Source of the DNA: Nemopilema nomurai
Taxonomy: Eukaryota; Cnidaria; Scyphozoa; Rhizostomeae; Rhizostomatidae
NCBI GenBank assembly: GCA_003864495.1
Contig: ML133472.1
Location: 1,309,469 to 1,373,468, forward strand
Reading direction: 5' to 3'
DNA length: 64,000 bases
Shown one piece after another: positions 14,601 to 29,600 of the stretch. The notes below the pieces were generated by a model. That model was given only the letters and a program-made list of their open reading frames with translations, was not told the DNA's origin and did no database searches. Both the position numbers and the translations under genes were made by a program. Each line of letters opens with the position of its first letter. Position 1 is the first letter of the stretch.

Positions 14601-17600
14601 ATGTTGGGAATTTGAAGCTAGCTCCGTGTGAATCCTGGAGCAAAGAGTAAAATCTTTTGAAAGCAGTTGGACGAACAGCGAAAAGCAGTTGGACGAACAA
14701 TTGCAGAAAAAAAGATAACCTTCTGATACAGTTAGATTACCATAACATAAGCAACAGAGATTTGAAATATCTTACGGTATTACTACAGGGACTTCCAGAC
14801 TGCGTATTGAATGCCGTGAACCGCAATTGAACAGAGTGCAGGGCTCTCGCTGTGATAATCCAGGTGCAAGCCCTTCCCCGCGGGTAAGCGCGCGGGTAAT
14901 CAGGACTTGTAAAAGTGCCTGTGTCTCCAGACAACCTTCCACCACAAGCTAGGAAGAAAACCGAGGCATGAAACAAGAACAAGCGCATAAAATTTACTGG
15001 ATACAAAACGCAAGGCAAATTGCAATTCAGGATGAGATATCCAGGGGTTTTTCGAAAGACGTAGCTTTGATGACGTCGCATCAAAAGGCCATTTCAATGT
15101 ATGCTTTTGAAATCAAGCAGAACCAATGCGACTTACCAACGCCAACCGTCTGATAGTTTACTCTGAAGCCATTACCAACGCCGGTTGCATCAGACTTGAA
15201 ACGTATGTAAAGATTCCTGGCACTCGTGAGTATGGGCGCTGGCAAAGTGCTTCCACATAGTGTGCGGAGCAAGGGTGCGCTTGCATTTACGCCATCATAA
15301 ATCTAGGAAAGGAAGCAACATTACATGTTTCTGCCATCCGATAAACATCGAAGCGCATAGGCAAATAAAAACGATTGCAAATAAACAAATGCAGTATTTC
15401 ATCGAGCATAACACCCCATCAATGAATGCGTGGTGTACGGATCGTCATACATCAAGTCATTCATCATACAAGCACGCATGTTCAGCGTATTCTTTCGCTA
15501 ACCAGTAATGCATGCCATCAATATAAACTACTATAAATGTCTATTGTCATCGCGAAAATATTTCGGTATTTTCGGAATTTAAAAAAACATCTGCCGCTAT
15601 TAGAAAAAAGCACAATTGTTGCATTTTTGATAAAAATGTTTCAATTTACATGGACAAGACTTTTTTACTATCGATTGACAGAGCCTGAAAACGTCGATTG
15701 CCTATAATCCATTTCTGAGTTTGACCTTGACATTGATATTTCATATCTTCCAATTTCCAGGTATTGAGTCTATTTGACATATGGTCCAGTGCTGGGATAA
15801 GAAACAAGTCTTACTTGAATGAAGTCTGAAGTACACTGAGGAGGCGAGGAAGCAATACTAAGAATGTCGAAGTTCAGCTGGATTCGCTTGTTCTCTGGAA
15901 TCTGCACTGCGTAGGAGCAGTCTCTGTTGTTTGGGTATGTGCTTGGAAACGCTGGTGACGTAATGGTTCCACTTGCAGCAGTGAACGTTTTTCCACAACC
16001 TGATTTGGAAAAATGCAACAGTGTGTTCTAATTTACAAACATGTTTGTGCAACAAAAAATATTCCTGAAAAAGATGCTTAATAGTCTAAGCAAAGGTAAT
16101 ATTGGGACTTGTATAATATTGTGATCGCAGTGAATAGAAATTAAAGACCAATAACACATTTCTAATACGAATAACTATTCAGGCATCTAAAGCTATTTCA
16201 ATTAAAAACATGATCACTTTGAGTATTATCATGGGTATCATTTTGAGTATTATCATGAGTATTGTGATTAGTATCATAATGTGTACTACCATGAGTGTAG
16301 TATTATATTGTGTATTATCATGAGTATTATCATGTGTCGACGAGATGAAAACGAGGACAAGTGAAATGTCACCAACCAATTTTCCAAGAAGCTATGAAGC
16401 CACGCCCAGTTACTGATCGATCAGATCTGGTCTTGACGAACAGTTGGTTTCCCGTTGAAAAGTAGCGCACCGGAGCAGGCAGACTACTGCCGCAGAATCT
16501 ACCCAACGAGGTGCTACCCAGCGTCCCACCATCTCTGAGTTCAACATAGTCATATTGGCAGTTGGAACCTGCCTCGATGTCCATGTCCACAAATGTAAAG
16601 ACGATGGTGTCCCCAGCTGGGACATTGAGTACCCAGGTACATTCGATGTCCAATGGGTAATTCGAAGGGTAATTTGGGGACGACAGGTTCCCCACTACCA
16701 GAGGATCCGAAATACTGAGTTGTCCTCCACAACCTGGCAAAAAAAAATTGCTTCGTATTGAAAACGTCAATTCATTTATACCGTAATGCTTTGATTAAAC
16801 GCCCCCTCGAATAGATGCCCCCTAGATATTTGAATGTCTTTTAGAATAATTCATCTGGAACCGGACTAATTTAGTTGTTGCTCAGAGTTCCACGCTAAGT
16901 TCGATCATCATTAGATGTTTTTTTCTCAAACGTTTTGCCTTGGAAGAGTGAAAAAATTCAATAAATGCCCCTCCTTTAAACGCCCCCTCTTCTAAACGCC
17001 TCCTTGAAAAGAAGCCTCTAAGAAAATGAAACAATCATAAGTGATCCGGGCGTTTAATCGAAGCACTACGGTAACAATAAAAACCGATGCAAAGCATAAT
17101 AATGCACAATGGAATGCGAAGGAAAGTTCTTACATACATTCAGCAAGCACAATTACAAGTGGAACTCAAAAGCGCATCTAGTATTCCTAATATCTAAAGC
17201 GTGTTCTCGGAAGCGCAAGAAGTAAGTTTGGAAAGGACGATTTCATTGGACGAGATTTCAATCCGAATGCTGAATGAATAGATGACTCTCATGAAAGCGA
17301 TTTATCTGGCAATCCAAAGGATATTCGCTTATCACAACCTATTGAGTGGCAGATGATGGATCATTCGCTGTTAAAAGCTTATCCCTCGAATCGGGTATGT
17401 ACTTAGTTTAGTGAATTATTTTAACAACTGTAAATCTTTTATGATATTTTGAAATTTTGTATTATTGATAGTCTGTACTGGACCTTTCTACTCCATTTTT
17501 TTAATATCTTGCGTTAAAGAACATGTCAGTCGAGTATCACATACTCATGCTGCCCATTGCTTAGGGCCGTGATTTTATTAGGGCATCTAGGCAATAGAGG

Positions 17601-20600
17601 TGCTTCAAGCCATGAAAAATGAATGTTTTTGACCATTCATCTAAAAAGTATGCTTACTCAAGCTACCATGACTATCTATACACTGCACGAGACTATAATT
17701 GAAACCATGATACCAATCAATATCCAAAATACAGAAATGGGCATACGAACAATGACATGAAAATACTTGGTAAAAATAATAAGTGTGAGGATAAGGGAAT
17801 GCCTTGCGCACAGAACCCACTGTCACGAGACCCTCGCAAAGCCAACCGCCACAGACGCCACATGCTTGGCAAAAAGGCCCTTACTAAAGGTAAGTTCTAG
17901 AATAATTCTTTTTTTACATGGATTTTCAGTGTGGAGAGGGTAGCAGGAGAGGGGACATGGAGTTTTTTTCGGGCGAGGGGATAATTTTGGTCAGTGGCGT
18001 GCAGAATTGCTTTAGAGTGGGAGGGGGGCTGTAACATGAGAAATTTACCGACAAGGTTGGTTAAAGATTGCTAATCATAGCGCACCAATTTTACACTCTA
18101 GTACCGTAGTGGTTTCTTTGTGTCTAAGCTGGATATAACAAGTGCAAATCTAATTCTTCCCCGAAATACCATACGTTATAGTTGTTTCAGCTTTTACCGA
18201 CAGGCAAGAAATTACCGACGGCTTCTACAAAAAGTGGGGGGGGGGTGTGTCGACCCCAACAACCCCCACTTGGCACGCCCCTGGTTTTGGTCTATTCTGA
18301 CATATGTATCAGATTTGTAGTAATCAACAAAAAAGGGTTTGCTTTTGCTTACCTTGAACAAACTGGGTGTAGTTGAGCATGAATCCTGATGCCTGGGTAG
18401 TCCCGTCCGTAACAAATTGAACGGACACTCTATTGCTGCTAGCAACAAAAGGCAAAGGAACAGTCGAGCCACAATAGCGTCCTAAAATCGGTGAATCTGC
18501 CGCTAAGCCGTTTCTCACTAGCACGTAATCCTTCGTACAGCTTGGGCTCTGTTCGAGAGAAATCCGCGTAAATGTCAGCTTAATCTTGGCACCACTTGTG
18601 ACAGTTATGAGCCAGGTGCAGTTCTGGTTCGGCAAGTACTGTCCGCCCGTAGATGGAGGCTGGATGATACCGGTTGTTGCTCGGAGGGTTCCACCACAAG
18701 CTACAAGACAAGTTAGAATGCAAGCGTTACTTGCTGCAAATGACAAACAGATCGATGATCCCCGTAAGAGGTCAACAATATAGACATGTCAAGTGGAGGG
18801 AGAATAATGAAATGCTATACGTGAAGTTTCACACTCAATTATTGTAATGGAGAAATTATTGATTTCAATCACAAGAAAGTGCTTGCTCTAATTAACAGCT
18901 GATCTAAAAGATCTGATTTTGGTGACAATTTTGAGAGTGTCCCACAATGCCGTTCAAAAACTATACTGAGAAACAGAATATGAGGAGACGTCAAAGTTGG
19001 GACAAAGTTCATGAGGACAAAGCTCATGAGGAGAAAGTTCATGAGGGCAAAGTTCGTGAGGACAAAGTTCACGAGGGCAAAGTTTGTTAGGACAAAGTTC
19101 ACGAGGGCAAAATTCACGAGGGCAAAGTTCATGAAGACAAAGTCCATGAAGACAAAGTTCATGACATTACAACAAGAGTGTGCAAACTGTTAAAGTGCTG
19201 TAATAGCTAATACTCACTCATTTGATAACTTGCGCGGAAGCCCTTTCGCACGATCGAATAATCACTAACAAATGTCACATACAAGGAACTTGATGAACTG
19301 TGAACAAGGAATGAGGACCGGATTCCGCAGAACCGGCCTAAACTTGGAGCGGTAGATGTGGCTCCGTCCAAGACCTGAACGTAGTCGGCATTGCATATTC
19401 CAAAGCCGGACTCAAGAGCAAAGTCGGTGAAGTTCATCGCAACTGTGTGTCCATTTACAGCATTAATGACGTAAGTGCAGGTGACAGACAGGGGATAGTT
19501 TTGGGGGTAATTCGGAGTGCTTATGAACTGTGGAGTGCTTGAAGCGGCGAAAACTCCTCCGCACCCTGCAGTAGAGAAAACAAAAGACATTACTCGCGGA
19601 CACCTACCCTGATTAAGAAATTATGTTTTATAAACTGCTTTGACTATCAGTTCCAAAGTGGGTAACGACGAAAACACTGAAATACAGGGCATAGCTGTGG
19701 CACAATTGCTCGCTGAAACGGCTTAACACTTGGAATATATTTCTCGGCTAAAGCTGATAACGCACCAGTGCCTTGAATGTCAAACATGAAGAAAGAGAAC
19801 TAGCCTGGCAATGGCGTCGTTGGTGCCCCAGCATCGAAGTAGAGCCTGAATCCTCTGCCTGTTGTCGAAAAGTCGGACTTGAATTTCAGGAACAGCGAGT
19901 TGGAGGTCGAGCTGAATGCGGCAGGGCTTTGGGCGCCACAGTACTTTCCGATCTACAAGAAGGAGAAGCAAATTTATTAGGTGCCTTGGAAAGGCCGGCA
20001 ACCGTGCGTTTTCGAAATTAAAATAGACTGCTTGCTACTACTGTTGCTTAAGCCCACGTACCACAGACGAGGTTGCAAGGCCGCCATCACGAGCCTCCAA
20101 ATAATCATAACCGCAGCTTGAGTGGTCTTCGAGGTCGAAATCCGTGAAGCGGACGCTGATCCTTCGTCCAGCCGGAACGGTAATGGTCCACCGGCATTCT
20201 TGGTTATCCGGATAAGAAGCTGGCCATCGGGGCGTGGCAATGTATCCCTGGGAGTATGTTATGGTGTTGACACAAACTGAAAGAGAAAACTCGGATGTGA
20301 GAAAGCTGTTGGGCCTGCATACAGCATAATATTTACGTATATCGAGGTGGAGGGCCAGTGCCAAGTCTAAATACATGTATCAATCAACTACTAATCGGCA
20401 TAAATCGTAACTTATGTCCATCAAGTAATCTCCTTCATTGGGGGCCTGGGACTGACTCCGTCATGGTATGGTTATAAAGGGACAGAGAGAAGCTAGCAGC
20501 ATTTCTGTGAATGGTGATCATTTTGATTATTTAACAACAGAAAAATTATAATATATCTAATTGTGATAAACTTAGCTGTACCGTGAAAATGATTTGTTAC

Positions 20601-23600
20601 GAAAGCATTGACAACAAAGTCTAAAAAAGGTATCTTTATCAAAAGGTTATCTTTATTTAAGGCATCTATAACTTCAAGACAACAGGAGTAAGATGAAAAG
20701 GTGTTACCTGCACCGAAGCTCACTTGAAACCCTGGGCTTCCACTCGCGGCATTGTGATAGAATCTCACATACAGGTTTTCGCGAGTCGAGTATGCATTCG
20801 GTGGCAAGGAGTTACCACAGTAGCGGCCGATGAGATTCGACGAGGCGAGCGGGCCATCTCGAATTTCCAGGTACGCACTGGAGCAGGATGTAGATTGCTG
20901 GATATTGAAAGCTGAGAATCTGAGGTTGACAATGCTGCCCGGAGCAACCTGTTGGGAGATTGAAACGAATTACAAAATTGCTCGGAACAGCCGAATTTTG
21001 GGGAAACCAGCTCGCGGTAGCAGCTGGTAACAAATGGGCGACAAGACAACATTACCATGGCGATTGTCAAGGCCAACAAGTCGGAAAACTTGGCGCAATC
21101 AGCACCCAAATACAACTTGGCGCAATCAGCACCGGCTATTGATAGTTATGGATGACAATGAGTTACTGCCAAAGTTCGATAAACTTAGCTTCATTGCTCT
21201 CCCTATAATTCATTGACACACCGTCAGTGCCCGGGAAAGGCAACAAAATTAACGGGTAACAAAATTAACGGGCAACAAAATTAACTGGTCGTTGGTTAAA
21301 CGATAAACAGGTAAAGCTACACACGTAAACAGCAAGAGGATGCTTGCCATTTTTAATTGTCGACTGACAGCATTACTAAACGTTACTGAACAGTGCTTAA
21401 TAATTCACTTAAAAAGCTTGTTAGATGCTTGCCATTTTTAATTGTCGACTGACAGCATTACTAAACGTTACTGAACAGTGCTTAATAATTCACTTAAAAA
21501 GCTTGTTAGATGCTTGCCATTTTTAATTGTCGACTGACAGCATTACTAAACGTTACTGAACAGTGCTTAATAATTCACTTAAAAAGCTTGTTAGATGCTT
21601 GCCATTTTTAATTGTCGACTAACAGCATTACTAAACGTTACTGAACAGTGCTTAATAATTCACTTAAAAAGCTTGTTAGATGCTTGCCATTTTTAATTGT
21701 CGACTAACAGCATTACTAAACGTTACTGAACAGTGCTTAATAATTCACTTAAAAAGCTTGTTAGATGCTTGCCATTTTTAATTGTCGACTGACAGCATTA
21801 CTAAACGTTACTGAACAGTGCTTAATAATTCACTTAAAAAGCTTGTTAGATGCTTGCCATTTTTAATTGTCGACTGACAGCATTACTAAACGTTACTGAA
21901 CAGTGCTTAATAATTCACTTAAAAAGCTTGTTAGATGCTTGCCATTTTTAATTGTCGACTGACAGCATTACTAAACGTTACTGAACAGTGCTTAATAATT
22001 CACTTAAAAAGCTTGTTAGATGCTTGCCATTTTTAATTGTCGACTGACAGCATTACTAAACGTTACTGAACAGTGCTTAATAATTCACTTAAAAAACTTG
22101 TTAAATGCTGTACTCCTTCACATCTGTAAAACGGATAGTGCCGTACAGTCCCTGTAGTTTGACATACCTGAATTTTCCAGAGACAATCTGCAGTACTTGG
22201 AGTGCTTGCCGGGTAACTGGGGCTTGAGAAGGAGCCATTCAACGCGGTAAATGTCCCACCACAAGCTACGCAAATGGGGGTCGACATTACTTAACAGATA
22301 GTAGAAAAACTGACAACAGACAGCTCAAATGGTTAATTTTCTAGGGATATTAAGCATAAAGGGTCCTTTTCATCACTTTCTAAATATTGTTAAAGAAACT
22401 CTTTAGGACATTAACGACTCCATTTAGATCAGATACAGTCATACCATCAATGATATCTAGAGAAGAGCCGCCAAGTGTCGTGAAGGAACTTTCGATTATT
22501 GAATACGGTAATTCCTGCCAAAATATCTTGAAATCTTTTTGAGCATTTAATTGAAGCAAACATAACTTGGAAATTTAATTTACTCCTGATTCCTCAAAAC
22601 AAATTCTGAAAGCTGTGTTATTTATAAAGATTTAGTTACCAGAGGTGGCGGTAGTATAAGTGGCCCTGAATCCTGTTCCACTTGATGATGTGTCCGACAG
22701 GAACCTCACGTACAAGGAATTGCCGAATGAGGTCAAGGAAGAAGGCAGAATTGCCCCGCAGTATCTTCCAGCCAGCGACGAGTTGCTGTTTTCTCCCTGC
22801 CGAATTTCAACGAAGTCGTATTGGCATGATGCATGTCGCTCGATGTCCAAATTGGTAAACGTGAACGTAATCTGGCGTCCAGGGCTTCCACGCAGCACCC
22901 AAATGCATTCGGTGTTGTGAGGGTAATTGCGGGGGTAGTTAGGCGACGTCAATACCCCAGGAATGTCTGCGTTCACTGTGCCACCACACCCTTAAACAAG
23001 ACAAAAAGCCGATTTTATATGGAAAGCACTTGTCTGCTTACAATGGGAGAGAACTAGATTGACAAATTACAATCAAAACGGTGATACAGTTTAAGAATAT
23101 TAATTGAGTGTCGTGTTAAAGTACAAAGAATTTCCGACTTTCTGTTTTCGAATTAAAGTACAAATAACTGGATGGTGTATTTTTTAATCTCTCTAACGTT
23201 TGGCTACAAAAACCCATCATAATAAAAAGACACAAAACTACACTGCAAAGTATCTCCACAGTCAACAGTTGTCATGTAGAAGGGAAACACATCAAGGTTT
23301 TGGAGGGCCATTATTTCGGCAATGACTATCACTTACAATGACTACTCTTTTGCAATGGCTTGGGACCCAACATTTAAGAAGAGTTATACGACTTTACAAT
23401 TAGGATGATTATGATAGCAGCTTCGATGCGCCAGCAGTTGCCTCTTAGATATAGAACTGCATTATTCATCACCATGAAAATCTGGACGATAGGAAAACGC
23501 AAAATGTAGACTTGTCACGAATTGGCTACCCTAGAGCCATGTCACACTTCCAAGTTTCAAATCATTGTAATTTTACTTTTAAGCTAAACCTGACAAACCT

Positions 23601-26600
23601 AGTCCACCACTTTAAGTTCTCCCAAATAGTAACAGATTCACTTATGAAGAATTATCAAATATGACGTCATCACGACAGTGCTCTATTCTTAAACATTCCG
23701 TGAAAGTAGAAAACAGGAAGTAATGCAGGGGATCAGCGGCATGCCCTACCTGTCTTATAGTATGCCTTGAACCCTTTCCTGGTCACCGATGAGTCTGACC
23801 TGAACTTGATGATCATTACATTGCCGGTCGACTGTACGAAACCGGGGCCGGTCGTTCCGCAGGCCCTAGCCAGCTGCGTCGCATTTACGCCGTAACCGTC
23901 GATAACTTGCACGTAATCGAAGCTGAAATCAACAGTAACTTACAACGATGTAAACTATGAGAATGGAGATGGGTGAGTCACCCTTGTCGAATCAACGTAG
24001 GAACAACGCAATTTCATCTGTCTTGCGCTTTGAAAAAAATGAGTAGGTAGTTTTACAGCTTACATTTACTTGTCTTAACATTCAGCTTACAGGTAGTGAT
24101 ATACTCAGTTTTGAAGAGTGAACAAAAAACCTACTTCAACAATTCTAGAAGTTACAAAACTTGGGCAACTTGCATTCCAATTACCCAGTCATGGAAACAA
24201 TTTTTACCAATATACCAACGCTGTAGTAACCTACACTAGGCAAGCATATTTCATTGGAACCGAATAATCAGGGGGCTTCCATTTAAAATATTTGTTGGAC
24301 TTCGGCTTACGAATCCAAAATATAGGAATCCAGAAAACACAAAATAAACTTTTGGTAGCAAATTGTCAGAAAATGAAAGAAATTAATACCAGTTTCAGGC
24401 TTGACCTGGTAAAAAACAACGTTTCAATATTCCTAATGATTTTCCTTAACCAAATCTTCGCAAGACCGATGACCATACAGAAATTGACCGAATCCAAAGA
24501 ACACTCCTACACCATGCCTTCTCTTCTCCTCTCATTTTAGATCAGAAGAAACGACATTCAACAATGAAGGCCTATATTCTAATATTTCAGCAGATATTTG
24601 TATTTCATATTTGTCATAGGCAACAGGATTTCTTACGAAGAATCATAGAGAGTGCGGAAAAATAACCGACCCGAGCGAGACTCAGACTTACAACCAAGCC
24701 AAGTGCTCTACCAAGTACGCCAAATATTTCATATTTACTACATCGATGCTTTTATGCATTCCAGTACCTATGACAACTTGATTACCTGCATGCGTTGTGG
24801 GCCTCCATTTCGAAGTCGGTGAAATTGATCTGGACATTGTGGCCAGGCTGCACAGTGACAACCCAGACGCACTGGCTGTTGACCGGGTAGTTCTGCGGGT
24901 AGTTTGGCGAGTAAATGTATCCGCTTGCAAAGGACAGGTACCCTCCGCAACCTAGGGCAAATAACACTCCAGTAAAATGGTGACCACGTAATATCATACC
25001 CAACATACAGGTTAAATCTCCTCAAAGATTAAATTTTTGGTGTCTTCTTGTTGAAGAAGACGACAATTCTGAAAGCACGGTAAAATTGGCTCTTCCTGGC
25101 CTTCAAGGCATCTTCAGTATCAACAATGCACCCGTCTAATTATGTCATTATATCAAAATTAAACATTATACTGTACATTTCAAACCGACGCCAATGCTTC
25201 TCGAATACACGAAGCCTGCTGAGGAAAGCAAGTTACGTATTCATGTAAGTTGCTAATACCTCCACTGATACTCCTGTAAGTTGCGCTGAAGCCCCGTCCT
25301 GTGTTCGAGCTGTCTGACTTGAAGACAACGAGCACCTCGTTGGACGACGAGACCAGACCGGCAGGCGGGTGTCTACTGCAGTAGCTTCCCAGAAGCGGAG
25401 CAGTCTCGTCCGGTCCATTGTAAATCTTGACGTAATCGTAGGTGCATGTCTGGTGTGTTTCAACGTCGATTTCGCTGAAGTTCAGCTGCAACCTCAGACC
25501 GGTGGCCACCCTTATGTTCGACTTGCAAAGTCGGTTAATTGGATAGTTGTTTGGATAGTTAGGTGACGTCACAGTTCCATTTGCTGCCGTGTACATACCA
25601 CTACAACCTGTGTGAAGAACGAGGGACTCTCAAACAAAATGGGATTCAAACCAGTAAAGGAATCCTAAACTAGATTTCAACTTAATCAACGCCTATATAA
25701 TGTCTGTTTCGAATTCTATTAGTCTTATCCAAGTACATTTCTTAAAATCGTCCATGTTATAATTATTGTCATCTTTATCATCATTGATAAATAATACAGC
25801 CAAAAAGGTAGATTGCAATGCATTACCAATGATTTCATAGCTTGCACTGAATCCTCTGTATGAAAGCGAAGAGTCCGACACAAACATCATAAAGAGGCTG
25901 CTGACAGTAGACGAGACGCTGAAGGGTGACCATGGGCCGCAGTACTTGTCAATCAACGGAGCTGCCGCGGAGGAGCCATTATGGACACTAACGTAATCGT
26001 GTCTAACACGAAACACAGAAAAACAAACGGTTATGCAAAGTGAACACAAAGTGAAAAGCTCAAGTTATGCATGATGAAAAATCTGTATCTCCAAGCTATC
26101 AACGGTCAACAGGTAGTATGTATAGAAAAAATTTATTAGTAGATTTGATGCAAGCAAGTTTGAAGCGAAGAATTTAGGCAAAACCTAGGCTTATTTAGTT
26201 GAGTCAAGTAATATTCCTTAAGACCAAGTAAACATAATCTTTTAAAGGATACAACAGTTATACTCTAGAAAACAGTGATATTGCATCATATCAAGCTGGC
26301 AGCACAAATAAACTTTCTTACCGGCACGTTGACGAAGATTCAGTTCTGAAATATGTGAAGTTGACCCGGACAATATCTCCCACGTTCCCACGGATTGTAT
26401 AGTTGCAGGCCCTGTTATTTGGGTAGTTGTTGGGGTAGTTTGGTGACGTAAACACTCCAGTGAGGTCAGTGTACACACCACCGCAACCTGGAAATGATTC
26501 GCAATTAGACGGTCATCCACAACCTTGTTGAGGGTGCATCAGATGAAGTCATGATGGACCGAGTAGCCCCTACTGATGAGGAGTTCGTCAAGAAGAGCTC

Positions 26601-29600
26601 ATTTCCTTCACATGCAAGCTAACAGATTTAGAACAGAGCAATAAGACATTTGGTGGCTGAACAGATCAGTTCATCACATTCACAAATACGAACTGTCTTA
26701 GCTAGTAACGGTTAAAAATAAAAATATAGAAAAGCAAATGAAGCCAAGTTTGTATTTTGCTGATAACTGAATCGCATTGTCCGATGAATGTTCTTTCAAC
26801 ACTCTTGGGCCAAAACATAGACATGATCTCCCATTTGTAGAAAAACTCCAATGCATCTCTTCAAAAGTGTTGCTTTCAAAATATCGACGTTCAAGACTTC
26901 AGCAGTGGAAGAGCAACACGTGCTCTTGTCGCCCAAATAGGTAATCTCCTTTAAAGGTTACCTTGGCTAAAGAATTCTCACGGGGTTGGCAGGGCATTGG
27001 TATATTTCATTTCATGTCTTACAACAAAGGTGATCGATTCTAGCGAAATGTCCAGATTTGACGCGGTGCTGAACGCCTTACCTGAGGTGTAACGCAGTTC
27101 GAATCCACGGCCATTGATAGACGAGTCGGACGTGAAGGCGACATACATCACATTCCCCGTCGACTTTATGAAGGTAGTTGGTCGGGCACTTCCGCACAGC
27201 CTCGTTATCAAGGCCGCCGAGCTGTTGGTTCCGTCGCGAAGAGCCACGTTGTCGTATCTACAGGATGTGCTCGTTTCGATGTTCAGGTCGGTTACGTTCA
27301 CGGTGATGGTGTTGCCGACGGCGACATTGATGATCCAGACGCACGTCGCGCCATGGCGGTACGGCTGCGGGTAGCCGGGCGATCGAACGAATCCTGATGC
27401 CCCGTACAGCATTCCGCCGCAAACTGGGAAAGGAAACAATTCAATAACAAATCTTGAAGTTCAGAAAAGAATGCCAGGTTAGGATTGGGTGTAACAAGAT
27501 AACAGGCATGATGGGGTCTGGGGCGGATGAATGTGGGAGGGGCTGTTGAAGGTGGGAGGGGCTGTTGAAGGTGGGAGGGGCTGTTGAAGGTGGGAGGGGC
27601 TGTTGAAGGTGGGAGGGGCTGTTGAAGGTGGGAGGGGCGTATGAAGGTTGGAGGGGCGAATGAAGGTTGGATGCGCTGGTGAAGGTGGGAGGGGCTAATG
27701 AAGGTTGGATGCGCTGGTGAAGGTGGGAGGTGAAAGTGATTGCAAAAAATTGTGTTTTGAGTTGGTTATGAGAAGGCTTGAATTATAAAACTGTAGCCGG
27801 AGTCGATTACACCTTTTGCTGGACTCTGCTTTCGGCTGGTCATTCAAATCTTCACCACAACCAAAGGAAGAATGCTTTACATTCTAACGAAACGTTTCAA
27901 AATCAGTCTAAATGCAATTGTTTGGGAAAACCTAAGGGACCTTTAGAGCTAGATTCTGGAGAAATCACGCTGCTACTTCAAAGGAATTTGCCTTTTTCTT
28001 AACAACTATAGCGTGACTTCTGCAAGCCTTTACACAAATGATGAATTGCATTTGATCCTATTTTTGGTTTAAGGCTCGACCCTGTAAACAGGCGATCTAA
28101 AAATAGCTTCGTCATTATGCAGATCTCTGGGGGACAATGCGAGCCCACGCAACAACCAAAGGAGCTTGGCTTCTTTTCGAGAATAGCTTAGAATAGCGAG
28201 CCCAGGTTGTCATGAATACGTGAAAACAAGACACACATGACGTATGAAATTTTGGATGCAAAATATTACAAAAAAGAGCTGAAACAAGGGAAGGGAAAAC
28301 AGCCCCTACCAGATCCAGCAAAGTAGCCCTTAAAACAAGGAGCAAAGGGTCACAACGAAGGAGCTTTGTTTGCCAGGCCGTTAAGAGGTCTTCGGAGAAG
28401 AAGCTTGAAACCTCATTTAGCTAGATTGAAAAATCAATTTGTGGCAAGCCTAGGGAACAAACATTAAATACCATAAGCTATTATAATCTCTGGTTTAGCG
28501 ATCTGCTGGCGGAAAGCACTACGCTGATCCAGGGCCCATCACCTTGCTGTTCCAATCCTTGGACCTTTAACACTCCACCACATTGGCAAACAATGAAATC
28601 TATACCTCTAAAGTTCTGCAAATAGATGGTTTCTACCGTGGAAATAGATTTCCCAACCCAAGCAATAACTGTCAGAACGATAATACTGCGATTCCACAAG
28701 ACACATCTACGTGGCCACGAAGAATATATTAGTTGTTTCCACGACGCTACAGCCAAGGCCTTCTCTGAGGAAATCTCCCATTACCCGTTGTTATGAAGTT
28801 CTGTAGTCACTGAGACTTGAGAAAAAGGTAACTGTGAAGTTACTTTTTTAACAAATTTTTTAAAGTTTCTCTTTCCCAGGCGACGTTAGAAGGGAGACTT
28901 TGTTGACTTTGTCAGTCGTTTGATTCAATGGTTGTTGTTAAGCAGAATTTTGCCATTACATCGAAAGTGGCTAAGAAAATCCCAGGCCAATTACCATCAT
29001 TTACAAATGACACGAAGCTCTCGCTGACAAAATTTTAGTTACAAAGCAGTTCTCTTCGAAAATATCGACACGCATTTTTGTGACTGACGTTGTTAACGAC
29101 GCAATGATAGGTTGGGGATCAGCATGAGCGGAACAGACTCGTATTCAGATTTTTGAAAGGCTTCTGAAATCCAACCCGTTAAGTGGTTGGGACGAAAACA
29201 AAGTCGTCAAGATCACTCTGTCTTGGAACAAAGACGCAATTTCAATGGAAGTCGATAAATCGAATGCTTTCTTGAATAGGTGAAGCAGTGGGGGAATAAA
29301 AGGGATCAAAGCGGAGGAATCCAGAACGAAACAATACATAGCGAGCAGTGTGGCAGCAACAAGAGAGAGCAATCAGGCCTTGATTGAGCATGATATGGAA
29401 GGGTGACAAAAGTGGAATGGATTTCTCCTTCCCTAGCGTACATTGAAGATGGTAGAGTAAAATTAAAACCGGTAAGTTGAGATATGCGGTACTTGAAATC
29501 GCACCGTCAATGCCTTGATTCTCGTCTAATCTCGACGTACATTCAACAATATTCCGTTTCGATGGGGGTAATTCACTCGACACGAAGACAACATTCTGTT

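Noticed and set aside
18869..19193. ORFs on both strands with repeated MNFVLMNF or KFMRAKF-like units
   Set aside because: They are translations of a 15-bp minisatellite whose period is a multiple of three.
28481..28756. Minus-strand ORF with CQCGGVLKVQG
   Set aside because: Resemblance to a CUB start ends after a few residues, and splice signals and the rest of the domain are missing.
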